Below are positions 1-8,132 of a DNA stretch of 27,817 bases, piece by piece. The notes under the pieces were generated by a model. That model had not been told where the DNA came from, made no database searches, and saw only the letters and a program-made list of their open reading frames with translations. Each line of letters begins with the position of its first letter. Positions within the stretch are counted from its first letter, which is position 1. The stretch comes from DATGEP01 sp035310125 (GTDB taxonomy: Bacteria; Chloroflexota; Ktedonobacteria; Ktedonobacterales; JADMIN01), in the NCBI GenBank assembly GCA_035310125.1, contig DATGEP010000144.1:1-27817 (forward strand), in the 5' to 3' direction. The position numbers were made by a program, and so were the translations under genes.

Positions 1-62
1 CTTTCGCCTGAATTGTAGGTGCGTCCGGCGGACGCCCGCCTGGGCCAGACGTGAAATCCCGC

Positions 63-114
63 ATTCCGGCAGAATCGGCAACCGATTTTCAGATTCCGGC
101 AGAATCGGCAACCG
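63..114. repeat. 22-bp perfect direct repeat, two copies, upstream of the first propeller gene
   Basis: Two identical 22-bp copies lie at 63-84 and 93-114, 30 bp apart start to start. Each contains the dyad ATTC-N5-GAAT (GATTC-N5-GAATC in the second copy). Only two copies with an 8-bp gap are present, so this is not a CRISPR array. The position 110-160 bp before the first gene suggests paired regulator-binding sites, but no cognate regulator can be named. The preceding stretch holds a small perfect hairpin at 21-35 (GCGTCC, GGC loop, GGACGC), which may end an upstream transcript. I see no coding sequence in 1-224. Confidence 0.55.
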
Positions 115-160
115 CATCCGTGGGGTACGATGACCTTCCACCTTACGCCATGACGGTGCT

Positions 161-189
161 ACACTTCCTCATACAAGCCCTTGTATGAT
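161..189 (+). promoter_or_regulatory. candidate promoter and operator palindrome before the first propeller gene
   Basis: A perfect 8-bp inverted repeat with a 2-bp centre (CATACAAG-CC-CTTGTATG) spans 170-187. It overlaps a -10-like TATGAT at 184-189. The matching -35 position (161-166, ACACTT) is poor. A dyad overlapping a -10 box is the usual layout of a repressor site. Promoter activity is inferred; the palindrome is seen directly. Confidence 0.4.
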
Positions 190-224
190 CGCCATCAAAC
201 ACAGATCGAAGAGGATGAACGAAC

Positions 225-3200
225 GTGCCAGAGCAGCAGCAACCTTCCAACGCCGGCAATTTGACCCAGCCGCCCGGCGCCTCCACTATCGCCCCCGACC
301 TCCTGAAAGCCCTCGAATGGCGTCTCATCGGCCCCTTTCGCGGCGGGCGTTGTGTCGCCGTAGCGGGCGATCCCATCCACGACCAGACCTTCTACATGGG
401 TTCGACCGGTGGCGGTGTCTGGAAGACGACAAATGGCGGTCTCCTCTGGGAAAACGTTTCCGATGGCTACTTCCAGCGTGCCTCCGTTGGCGCCCTCGCC
501 GTTGCCCCTTCTGACCCCAACGTCATCTACGCTGGCATGGGCGAAGCCACCATTCGCGGCAACGTCTCCCATGGCGACGGCGTCTACCGTTCCACCGACG
601 CCGGAAGCACCTGGACACATTGCGGCCTCGCTGCCACTCGCAACATCGGCAAAGTTCGCGTCCATCCACGAGACCCCGATCTCGTCTATGTTGCCGCGTT
701 CGGTCATGCTCACGGCCCTAACGCTGAGCGCGGCGTCTATCGCTCGCGTGATGGCGGCAAGTCGTGGGAACAGATCCTCACACGTGGCGAGGGCGCTGGC
801 GCTATTGACCTCGCGCTAGACCCCAACAACCCGCGTATTCTCTACGCCTCGTTCTGGGAGGCCCACCGCGGCCCGTACGCGCTCTCCAGCGGCGGCGCTG
901 GTAGCGGCCTCTTCAAGTCCACCGACGGTGGCGACACCTGGACCGACATTTCCCGCAACAAAGGCCTGCCGGAGAAGAGTGTCCTGGGCAAGATCGGGAT
1001 CGCCGTCTCCGCCGCCCAATCCGGGCGCGTCTGGGCAATCGTCGAGGCCGAGGATGGCGCCGTCTTCCGCTCCGACGACAGCGGCCAGACGTGGGAGCGC
1101 CTCAGCGAGGACCGCAACCTGCGCCAGCGCGCCTGGTACTACCACCACATCTTCGCCGACCCGCAAGATGCCAACACCGTCTGGGTGCTCAATGTCCAGG
1201 CGTGGAAATCCATTGATGGTGGGCGCACCTTCACCGAGGTCCAGATACCCCACGGCGACAATCACGACCTCTGGATAGACCCGCGTAACCCCAGCCGCGT
1301 CATCAACGGCAACGACGGCGGCGCCACCATCTCCTTTGATGGCGGCCAGACCTGGAGCAGCATCTACAACCAGCCCACTGCCGAGTTCTATCACGTCACC
1401 ACCGACACCCGCTTTCCCTACCGGGTCTACGGCTGCCAGCAGGACAACAGCAGCATGTCCGTGCCCAGTCGCAGCGTCCTCGGCGCCATTACCACAGTAG
1501 ACTGCGCCGAGATCGGTGGTGGCGAGGCCGGCTACGTTGCTGTCCGCCCTGACAACCCCAACATCATCTTTGCCGGCAACTACCAGGGCTATCTCACGCG
1601 CTTCGATGCCGCCACCCGCCAGAATCGCATGATCATGGTCTGGCCCGAAGCGCTTTCCGGCCACGGCGCCGCCGATGCGAAATATCGCTTCCAGTGGACC
1701 TATCCCATCGTGCTCTCGCCCCACGACCCCAACACCCTCTACGTCACTGGCAACGTCGTCTTCCGCTCCACCGATGAGGGCGTCACCTGGGAAGCCATTA
1801 GTCCAGACCTCACCCGCGCCGATCCCGCGACCCTTGGCTCCTCCGGCGGTCCCATCACTCAGGACAATACAGGCGCCGAATACTACGCGACGATCTTCGC
1901 CTTCGCGGAATCCCCGCGCCAGCGTGGACTCTTCTGGGCCGGCTCTGACGACGGCCTGGTTCACATCTCGCGTGACTCCGGCGCCACCTGGGACGATGTC
2001 ACGCCCAACGCGCTTCCCAAGAGCGCCCTCGTGAGCATAATCGAGGCGTCGCCCCACGACCCCGCTGTGGCCTACCTCGCCGCTACCTGCTACAAAACCG
2101 ACGACTTCCACCCGTACCTGTTTAAGACCACCGACTACGGCAAGTCGTGGACGCAGATCACCGGCGGCATCCCAGCCGACGATTTCTCCCGCGCCATTCG
2201 CGAAGACCCCGCCAGGCGCGGCCTACTCTACGCCGGCACCGAAACCGGTATCTACGTCTCCTTCGATGACGGCGACTCGTGGCAATCTCTACGCCTCAAC
2301 CTCCCCGTCGTGCCCATTCACGACCTCGTCGTCAAAGACTCCGATCTCGTCGTCGCCACACATGGCCGCGCGTTCTGGATTCTTGACGACATCACCCCGC
2401 TCCGCACCGTCATGTCTGGCGTGACGAGCGAGCCAGCGCACCTGTTCGCCCCACGTCCGACGGTGCGTTTCCTTGGCGAGAGCATTGCCGCCGAAGTTCC
2501 CCATGTCAGCTATCAGTACACCGGCCACCTCATGGTCACCGCCCGCCAGAAGCCTGGCCCCGACGGCGAGCCGGCGACTGTCTTCCTCGACGCTGGCAAG
2601 AACCCTCCCAGCGGCGTCATCGTCCGCTACTACCTGAAAGACAAGCCTGACGGCGAGATAAAGCTGGCTTTCCTCGACGCTCAGGGCAACGAGATCCGTG
2701 CCTTCAGCAGTGAAGAGAAGAAGCCCGAGGAGCCACCCAAGAGCGACGCGCCAACAACAAAGGGACAGGTGCCGGACAAGCAAGACGAGAAGAAGGAGCC
2801 AAAGGTTCCCAAGGTTGCCGGCCTCAACCGCTTCATCTGGAACATGCGTTACCCCGACCCGAAGCGCGTGGACGGCTACACCGCCTCCGCTGATGGCGCC
2901 GCGTCTGGCCCGCTCGTTGCCCCTGGCACCTTCTCAGTGCGGCTCACCGTCGGCGATCAGTCCTACACCCAATCCTTCGAGATCGTCAGAGATCCGCGCA
3001 TCACCGCCACCCAGGCCGACCTGGAGGCGCAGCGTGACCTCCTGCTCAAGATACAGGCCAAGCTCGACGAGACCCACGAGGCCATCAACCTGCTCCGTGT
3101 TGTGCGTCGTCAGGTGACGGATTGGGAGGAGCGCACCAGGGGCCAGGAGACGTCGAAAGCCATCTCCGAAGCCGCCGGCCCACTGAAAGAAAAACTCATT

Positions 3201-3494
3201 GCCGTCGAGGAAGAGTTGATCCAGCGTAAGGCCCGCAGCCGCCAGGATACCCTGAACTATCCCGTCAAGCTCAACGCCCGGCTAACCTTCCTCGCTCTGG
3301 CCATAAGCTCAGGCGCCGATGCCGCGCCCACCCGCTCGGAGTCCGATCTGTATGCGGAGACGGCGCATCGCATAGATGAGCAGCTCACACGTGTGCGTGA
3401 GCTCATGTCGAGCGATGTCGCCGCCTTCAACACACTTCTGCGCGAGCAGAGTGTGCCTGCCGTGGTCGCCGCCGTTCCTGCGGCCACCTCGTAA
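225..3494 (+). CDS. Asp-box (VPS10/sortilin-like) beta-propeller protein, paralogue 1
   Basis: The product is a 1089-aa protein of the bacterial family usually annotated as sortilin/VPS10-like or BNR-repeat glycosyl hydrolase-like. The family hallmark WRLIGPFRGGR is at residues 32-42. About ten Asp-box motifs (S/T-x-D-x-G-x-x-W/F) follow, for example STDAGSTW, SRDGGKSW, STDGGDTW, SFDGGQTW and TTDYGKSW. They indicate a large, probably double, beta-propeller over roughly residues 30-740. A beta-rich region follows, then a Lys/Glu/Pro-rich linker near 828-864, then a helical C-terminal domain. The GTG start follows GAGG with a 10-nt gap. There is no signal peptide or membrane segment, although many family members are secreted. 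The substrate is unknown and enzymatic activity is not established for this family. It is a close paralogue of the protein at 4761-7967. Confidence 0.9.
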   Translation: MPEQQQPSNAGNLTQPPGASTIAPDLLKALEWRLIGPFRGGRCVAVAGDPIHDQTFYMGSTGGGVWKTTNGGLLWENVSDGYFQRASVGALAVAPSDPNVIYAGMGEATIRGNVSHGDGVYRSTDAGSTWTHCGLAATRNIGKVRVHPRDPDLVYVAAFGHAHGPNAERGVYRSRDGGKSWEQILTRGEGAGAIDLALDPNNPRILYASFWEAHRGPYALSSGGAGSGLFKSTDGGDTWTDISRNKGLPEKSVLGKIGIAVSAAQSGRVWAIVEAEDGAVFRSDDSGQTWERLSEDRNLRQRAWYYHHIFADPQDANTVWVLNVQAWKSIDGGRTFTEVQIPHGDNHDLWIDPRNPSRVINGNDGGATISFDGGQTWSSIYNQPTAEFYHVTTDTRFPYRVYGCQQDNSSMSVPSRSVLGAITTVDCAEIGGGEAGYVAVRPDNPNIIFAGNYQGYLTRFDAATRQNRMIMVWPEALSGHGAADAKYRFQWTYPIVLSPHDPNTLYVTGNVVFRSTDEGVTWEAISPDLTRADPATLGSSGGPITQDNTGAEYYATIFAFAESPRQRGLFWAGSDDGLVHISRDSGATWDDVTPNALPKSALVSIIEASPHDPAVAYLAATCYKTDDFHPYLFKTTDYGKSWTQITGGIPADDFSRAIREDPARRGLLYAGTETGIYVSFDDGDSWQSLRLNLPVVPIHDLVVKDSDLVVATHGRAFWILDDITPLRTVMSGVTSEPAHLFAPRPTVRFLGESIAAEVPHVSYQYTGHLMVTARQKPGPDGEPATVFLDAGKNPPSGVIVRYYLKDKPDGEIKLAFLDAQGNEIRAFSSEEKKPEEPPKSDAPTTKGQVPDKQDEKKEPKVPKVAGLNRFIWNMRYPDPKRVDGYTASADGAASGPLVAPGTFSVRLTVGDQSYTQSFEIVRDPRITATQADLEAQRDLLLKIQAKLDETHEAINLLRVVRRQVTDWEERTRGQETSKAISEAAGPLKEKLIAVEEELIQRKARSRQDTLNYPVKLNARLTFLALAISSGADAAPTRSESDLYAETAHRIDEQLTRVRELMSSDVAAFNTLLREQSVPAVVAAVPAATS

Positions 3495-3519
3495 CCCACC
3501 CGCGAAACGTCAGAGAGGA

Positions 3520-3564
3520 TTCCATCTCGAACGGGCACACGCGGCGCGCCCGTTCGAGATGGAA
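3520..3564 (+). terminator. 17-bp perfect hairpin after propeller gene 1
   Basis: The arms at 3520-3536 and 3548-3564 are perfectly complementary over 17 bp with an 11-nt loop, 25 nt after the stop codon. No T-run follows, so it is not a classical intrinsic terminator. It probably ends or stabilises the first transcript, since a separate promoter begins just downstream. Confidence 0.6.
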
Positions 3565-3582
3565 ACTTCGCGAGGCTTACCC

Positions 3583-3612
3583 TTGAAACCCAGGGAGCAT
3601 GCGCGATATACT
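3583..3612 (+). promoter_or_regulatory. sigma70-type promoter of the small gene pair
   Basis: TTGAAA (3583-3588), an 18-bp spacer and TATACT (3607-3612) match the sigma70 consensus well. Transcription would start near 3619, giving a leader of almost 190 nt before the start at 3807. Confidence 0.6.
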
Positions 3613-3618
3613 AGTTGA

Positions 3619-3806
3619 CACATCGGACGTGTGTAAGGACGGATGCAGCCAGCGCTCGTCTGCATCCGTGAGACTCGTAGGTTAGGACCGGCCCCACTCA
3701 CCGGGCATGCGCCACACCTGCGCTGCCCGGCGTAGCAGGACCCTATCTCTCGCAGAGGCGGTATGCCTTCGGGTGCTTCCAACAGCGACGAGGAGGAGTG
3801 CCTTCT
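3619..3806 (+). promoter_or_regulatory. long structured 5' leader of unknown class
   Basis: This leader holds several strong hairpins. A 10-bp perfect stem pairs 3639-3648 with 3660-3669. A stem of 7 plus 4 bp lies at 3701-3730 (CCGGGCA, bulged T, GCGC, then GCGC, TGCCCGG). A CTCT-CGC-AGAG stem and a C(TTCG)G tetraloop stem lie further on, before AGGAGGAG at 3791-3798. The similar strings GTAGgttAGGACC and GTAGcAGGACC flank the 3701-3730 hairpin. I compared it by memory with SAM, cobalamin, T-box, c-di-GMP, ydaO, ykkC and M-box leaders and saw no match. It could be a riboswitch, a protein-binding leader or a small RNA; the function is unknown. Confidence 0.45.
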
Positions 3807-4052
3807 ATGGGAATGTTACGAGTGTTGTCGCGACATGGCGACGACCGCCACACATGGGATGAGAGTGCCGTAGACGTTGGCGACCCTGAAGCTATCGCCG
3901 CCGTCCGCGAAGCCGAGCGGATCTTCAAAGAGGAGCGCGCTCGCGGCGCCACGGCTGTTCGTGTCGCCCCGGACAAACCCGCCGAGCGCATTGACGAGTT
4001 TGATCCCAACGCTCAGCAGATCCTCATGATTCCACGTGTCGTCGGCGGGTAG
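3807..4052 (+). CDS. small hypothetical protein (81 aa)
   Basis: The 81-aa product starts at ATG 3807, 8 nt after an excellent AGGAGGAG; a GTG at 3798 overlaps this Shine-Dalgarno and is rejected. The protein begins MGMLRVLSRHGDDRHTWD. It has a charged predicted helix (DPEAIAAVREAERIFKEERARGA) in the middle and ends with QILMIPRVVGG. It has no transmembrane segment, no cysteines and no recognised catalytic motif. I do not recognise a named family. The layout of a short beta start, an amphipathic helix and two beta strands resembles a small alpha/beta adaptor fold. It is followed 8 bp later by the membrane-anchored gene at 4061 and is probably cotranscribed with it. Confidence 0.75.
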   Translation: MGMLRVLSRHGDDRHTWDESAVDVGDPEAIAAVREAERIFKEERARGATAVRVAPDKPAERIDEFDPNAQQILMIPRVVGG

Positions 4053-4060
4053 ACACCCAC

Positions 4061-4510
4061 ATGAACAACCTCGTGCCGATTAGTGTCACGCTGCTCATAG
4101 CGCTGCTCTTCGTCGCCAAGGTCGTTCAGGCCGTGTCCCTCTGGCCACCAGCCAGCGCGCGCGTCTGGCCGTGGCTGCGCCTCCAAACCTGGTGGCCAGT
4201 GGCCGCCGACCACAACGCCGAAACGCTTCTCCGTGAGCGTCTGAGCGCCGACGAATATCGCCAGCTCTGCTCACGTGCGTTTCTCGACGTGAGAAGCCAT
4301 TCATACGCGAACCGTATTTACCGGGTGCCACGCGGGCCGGGACAGGTGCTCGTGCTCGAAGGCGGCCGCGTCGTTGAGCGTCTTTGCATCCAACCCGTAG
4401 ACTCATTGCCAGAGGCCGACGTCATTCTCCTGCACAAACTGCTTATTGAGAGTGACGAGCGCACCTACCTCGAAACCGCCAACCACTTCCCTCGCTCCGT
4501 CTGGCGCTAA
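4061..4510 (+). CDS. membrane-anchored hypothetical protein (149 aa)
   Basis: The 149-aa product has one N-terminal hydrophobic segment (about residues 5-27, starting MNNLVPISVTLLIALLFVAK), which acts as a signal anchor or uncleaved signal. A basic, Trp-rich stretch follows, then a soluble domain. That domain has a beta-rich centre (YRVPRGPGQVLVLEGGRVVERLCIQPV) and a helical C-terminus (ADVILLHKLLIESDERTYLETANHFP). No family name is assigned. The ATG at 4061 lies 8 bp after the previous stop and lacks a clear Shine-Dalgarno, so translational coupling is likely. Its position between two paralogous propeller genes is the main clue to function. Confidence 0.75.
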   Translation: MNNLVPISVTLLIALLFVAKVVQAVSLWPPASARVWPWLRLQTWWPVAADHNAETLLRERLSADEYRQLCSRAFLDVRSHSYANRIYRVPRGPGQVLVLEGGRVVERLCIQPVDSLPEADVILLHKLLIESDERTYLETANHFPRSVWR

Positions 4511-4659
4511 CTCCCCACTCCTCACCTGTGGGCAGAGCCTGATCGTGCGATGCGGGCGCCTGGTGATTGCCGATTTCCCCACGACAAGGCATCCAGCCAT
4601 ACGACCGCATTCGGTGCATGGCAAGGAAGCGATGGGCGCGGAGACGCCCACTGTGCGCC

Positions 4660-4688
4660 TTGACGCCGCCCCCAAACTACGTCACAAT
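4660..4688 (+). promoter_or_regulatory. candidate promoter of propeller gene 2
   Basis: TTGACG (4660-4665), a 17-bp spacer and CACAAT (4683-4688) lie 72 bp before the start at 4761. The -35 is good and the -10 moderate. The rest of the 250-bp gap (4511-4760) shows no other structure or gene. Confidence 0.45.
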
Positions 4689-4760
4689 CCCAAAGACGCC
4701 GATCAGTGTTGTCGTCGTCGTGCGCCACTGCCAAACACCCACCGAAGGGAGAACAGATTG

Positions 4761-7700
4761 ATGGATAGCAAGCTCTTCCAGTCGCTCGAATGGCGCTGCA
4801 TCGGACCCCATCGTGGCGGGCGCGTCGTCGCCGTCGCGGGACATCCCACCGAGAAGGGCACCTTCTACTTTGGTGGCAGCGCTGGCGGCGTCTGGAAGAC
4901 CACCAGTGGCGGCGCACTCTGGGAAAACATCTCTGACGGCTCGTTCGGCACTGCGGCCATTGGCGCGATTGCCGTCTCTGACTCTGATCCCAACGTCATC
5001 TACGTGGGCACCGGCGAGTCTACCATTCGCGGCAATGTCTCGCATGGCGATGGCGTCTACACCTCCACTGACGGCGGCAAGACCTGGCGCAATACGGGGC
5101 TGGCTGATACACGTCACATTGGCGATATCGTCATCCATCCCCGCAACCCCAACATCGCGTACGTCGCGGCGTTGGGGCACGCCTGGGGTCCCAACGCTGA
5201 GCGCGGCGTCTACCGCACCACCGACGGTGGCGCGACCTGGCAGCGCGTCCTCTTCAAGAGCGAGCGCGCTGGTGCGGTAGATCTGGCGATTGACCCGCAT
5301 CATCCCGACGTGCTCTACGCGACGATCTGGCAAACGCGGCGCTATCCTCATGCGCTCCAGAGCGGTGGCGAGGACTCCGGTCTGTGGAAGTCCACCGACG
5401 GCGGCGAGACATGGACTGACATCACTCGCAACAAGGGCCTGCCCAAGAGCGTGCTCGGCAAGATCGGTGTGGCCGCCTCGCCTGCGCAGCCGGGTCGCGT
5501 CTGGGCGCTGTTCGAGGCGGCGGGTGAAGAGGAAAAGGACCAGAAGAACAGCAAAGACGGTAAAGACGGTAAAGACAGCAAGGACGGTGGCGGCCTGTTC
5601 CGCTCAGACGACTGGGGCGTGACCTGGGAGCGCATCAATACCGAGATTGACCTGCGCCGCCGGCCCTGGTATTACATGCACGTGTACGCTGACCCGCAGA
5701 ACGCCGATACGGTCTGGATTCTCAATCTTCAATGCTGGAAGTCCACCGACGGCGGGAAGACCTTTACCATCGTGCCAGAGCCACATGGCGACAATCACGA
5801 TCTCTGGATAGACCCGCGCGACTCCCATCGCATGATCGAGGCCCACGACGGCGGTGCCAATGTCACGTTTGACGGTGGCCACACGTGGTCCTCGATCCTC
5901 AACCAGCCGACCGCCCAGCTCTACCATGTCACCACCGACGACCGCGTGCCCTACAATGTCTACGCGTCGCAACAGGATAACTGGGCGATGCGGCTACCCA
6001 GCCTGGACGCCGAAGGCGCGATAAGCTGGAAAGACTACACCGAGCCGGGCGGGGGCGAGAGCGGCTACATCGCCATTAGTCGCAAGCCACCCTACACGGT
6101 CTTTGGTGGCGGCATCGGTACGGGTAATGGGCATGGGCGCTTGCTCGCGTGGAACCCTGACACCGGCCAGAGGCGCAATGTCACGGTCTGGCCGGAAGTG
6201 TTGGGCAATGGCGTCGGCGCGGGCGAGTTAAAATACCGCTTCCAGTGGACGTTCCCCGTAGAGTTCTCGCCACATGACCCAGACACGCTCTACGCCTGCT
6301 CGAACTTCGTCCATCGCACCACGAACGGCGGCGCAAGCTGGGAGACGATCAGCACGGACCTGACGCGCAACGACCCCGAAAAGCTCGGCTCCTCCGGCGG
6401 ACCCATCACCGCCGACAATAGCGGCGCGGAGATCTACTGTACCATCTTCGCGTTCCGTGAATCGCCTCACGAGAAGGGGGTCTTCTGGACCGGCTCCGAT
6501 GATGGCCTGGTTCACCTCTCGCGTGACGGCGGCCAGACCTGGCACAACGTGACGCCGCCCGATCTGCCGGACTGGGCGCTCATCAGCATCATCGAGCTTT
6601 CGCCTCACGACGCCGCCACCGCCTACGTCGCCGCTACACGCTACAAACACGATGACCTCACGCCGTATCTCTACAAAACGACCGACTACGGCGCCACTTG
6701 GACGCGAATTACCTCTGGCATCCCCTCACACGACTTCACCCGCGTTATTCGCGAGGACCCCAACCGGCGCGGCCTACTCTATGCCGGCACCGAGACGGGC
6801 CTGTATATTTCATTTGATGATGGTGCCAACTGGCAGCCGTTCCAGTGCAATCTGCCCGTTGTTCCCATTCATGATCTCGTCATCAAGGGAACGGATCTCA
6901 TCGCCGCGACCCATGGCCGCTCGATCTGGATTCTGGATGATCTTTCCCCGCTCTACCACATGAGCGAGCAGCGCGCGAAAGAGGCCGTCACGCTTTTCGC
7001 GCCGCGCGATACGACGATGTTCCGCTACTACGACCGCATGTATGATGCGCCGTCGCCTGGCTACGTCAACTACAAGCTTACTGGCCCTGTGACGGTGGCG
7101 TACCGCCCTCGTGAGCTGGCCAGCGGCGCAACCACCCAGGACTTTCTCGATGCCGGCAAGAATCCGCCGAACGGTGTGATTATCCACTACGCGCTGGCCG
7201 AGAAGCCCGAAAGCGAGATCAAGCTGGCAATTCTCGATGCCGAAGGGAAGGTCATCCGCGAGTTTTCCAGCAAGAGTGAAGAGCCGCCCCATCTGCCGGC
7301 GGAGGCTGGTGCCAATCGCTTCGTCTGGAATTACCGCTATGCCCGACCCACTGCCCTCGAAGATGCCACGAAGAAGGCCGACGCCTCCGCCAGGCTGATG
7401 GAGGAAGCGACCGCACCGCGCGCTCTGCCCGGAGAGTATACAGTGCGGCTCACTGTGGGAGAGACAATCGCGACTGAGAAGTTTACTGTCCTGGCTGACC
7501 CGCGCTTGCCAGCCACCGCCGCGGATTTGCGGGCGCAGTTCGATCTAAAGCTAGCTATCCGCGATCTGGTGAGTGAGCTGCACCAGGGAGTGAACCAGAT
7601 ACGCCGCCTGCGCAAACAAGTGGAAAGCTGGGGGGAGCGCGCCAAAGCACATGAAGGCACTGAGCACCTCTCCGAAGCGGCGTCGTCGCTGATCCAGAAG

Positions 7701-7967
7701 CTCACAGCGGCCGAGCGCGCGCTGGTGAATCTCGATCTCGATACGCCGCAGCCTGGGCCAAACCGGCTCAAAGAGAAGCTGGCGACACTCAGCGCAATGG
7801 CTGACGAGTCCGACGACGCGCCGACACAGGGTGCCCACGAGGTCTTTGTGCTCCTCCAGGAGCAGACGAGAACCGAGCTGGCTCAGCTCCGCACGCTAAT
7901 CGCCGAAGACGTGACCGCCTTCAATGAGGCGGTCCGCGCGTCGGAGCTCCCGCCTGTCGGATCATAG
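4761..7967 (+). CDS. Asp-box (VPS10/sortilin-like) beta-propeller protein, paralogue 2
   Basis: The 1068-aa product is a close paralogue of the protein at 225-3494 along its whole length. ATG 4761 is chosen because a purine-rich GAAGGGAGA ends about 9 nt upstream and the homology begins at once with MDSKLFQSLEWRCIGPHRGGR. An in-frame upstream extension to 4446 would overlap the previous gene and look non-coding. It has about eleven Asp-boxes, including STDGGKTW, TTDGGATW, STDGGETW, SDDWGVTW, SRDGGQTW and TTDYGATW. A Lys-Asp-Gly repeat loop (residues 265-276) is absent from paralogue 1. The Lys/Pro linker of paralogue 1 is much shorter here. It has no signal peptide and no transmembrane segment. 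Binding or scaffold activity is more likely than hydrolysis, but the function is not known. Confidence 0.9.
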   Translation: MDSKLFQSLEWRCIGPHRGGRVVAVAGHPTEKGTFYFGGSAGGVWKTTSGGALWENISDGSFGTAAIGAIAVSDSDPNVIYVGTGESTIRGNVSHGDGVYTSTDGGKTWRNTGLADTRHIGDIVIHPRNPNIAYVAALGHAWGPNAERGVYRTTDGGATWQRVLFKSERAGAVDLAIDPHHPDVLYATIWQTRRYPHALQSGGEDSGLWKSTDGGETWTDITRNKGLPKSVLGKIGVAASPAQPGRVWALFEAAGEEEKDQKNSKDGKDGKDSKDGGGLFRSDDWGVTWERINTEIDLRRRPWYYMHVYADPQNADTVWILNLQCWKSTDGGKTFTIVPEPHGDNHDLWIDPRDSHRMIEAHDGGANVTFDGGHTWSSILNQPTAQLYHVTTDDRVPYNVYASQQDNWAMRLPSLDAEGAISWKDYTEPGGGESGYIAISRKPPYTVFGGGIGTGNGHGRLLAWNPDTGQRRNVTVWPEVLGNGVGAGELKYRFQWTFPVEFSPHDPDTLYACSNFVHRTTNGGASWETISTDLTRNDPEKLGSSGGPITADNSGAEIYCTIFAFRESPHEKGVFWTGSDDGLVHLSRDGGQTWHNVTPPDLPDWALISIIELSPHDAATAYVAATRYKHDDLTPYLYKTTDYGATWTRITSGIPSHDFTRVIREDPNRRGLLYAGTETGLYISFDDGANWQPFQCNLPVVPIHDLVIKGTDLIAATHGRSIWILDDLSPLYHMSEQRAKEAVTLFAPRDTTMFRYYDRMYDAPSPGYVNYKLTGPVTVAYRPRELASGATTQDFLDAGKNPPNGVIIHYALAEKPESEIKLAILDAEGKVIREFSSKSEEPPHLPAEAGANRFVWNYRYARPTALEDATKKADASARLMEEATAPRALPGEYTVRLTVGETIATEKFTVLADPRLPATAADLRAQFDLKLAIRDLVSELHQGVNQIRRLRKQVESWGERAKAHEGTEHLSEAASSLIQKLTAAERALVNLDLDTPQPGPNRLKEKLATLSAMADESDDAPTQGAHEVFVLLQEQTRTELAQLRTLIAEDVTAFNEAVRASELPPVGS
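5553..5588 (+). repeat. 9-bp tandem repeat (4 units) inside propeller gene 2
   Basis: There are four 9-bp units, AAAGACGGT twice followed by two variants, encoding KDG-KDG-KDS-KDG. They lie in a charged insertion at residues about 254-277, between two Asp-box blades. The unit size keeps the frame, so copy number could change without breaking the gene. Confidence 0.85.
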
Positions 7968-8094
7968 GGACAACACACGTTCCGGTGCTTCGTTCAATGG
8001 CACCAGTGCTGGACGGTCTTTGCCGCTGACTCCAAGCGCTCGACCATACGTCAATGACTCTGGTTTTGCGAATAGCCGAACGCTTGGTTAAGCG

Positions 8095-8118
8095 GGCGAG
8101 CAGCGTACGCTGCTCGCC
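8095..8118. terminator. 24-nt perfect palindrome between convergent genes
   Basis: A self-complementary 24-nt palindrome centred on GTAC lies between the convergent stops of propeller gene 2 (7967) and the MFS gene (8133). It could act as a shared bidirectional transcription end. No long T-tract is present on either side. The rest of 7968-8132 holds no gene that I can support. Confidence 0.5.
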
Positions 8119-8132
8119 GTACGGGCATAGAC

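Noticed and set aside
63..114. CRISPR-like repeat
   Set aside because: Only two repeats and an 8-bp gap; no cas gene.
816..2111. Long open frame on the minus strand inside propeller gene 1 (431 codons)
   Set aside because: Its composition is Val/Gly/Ala-rich and follows the codon bias of the real gene on the other strand; no motif or ribosome-binding site.
3619..3806. Known riboswitch in the leader (SAM, cobalamin, T-box, c-di-GMP, c-di-AMP, guanidine)
   Set aside because: None of the conserved core strings that I remember for these classes is present.
4446..4760. Upstream extension of propeller gene 2
   Set aside because: It overlaps the 149-aa gene and looks non-coding; ATG 4761 has a ribosome-binding site and the family homology starts there.
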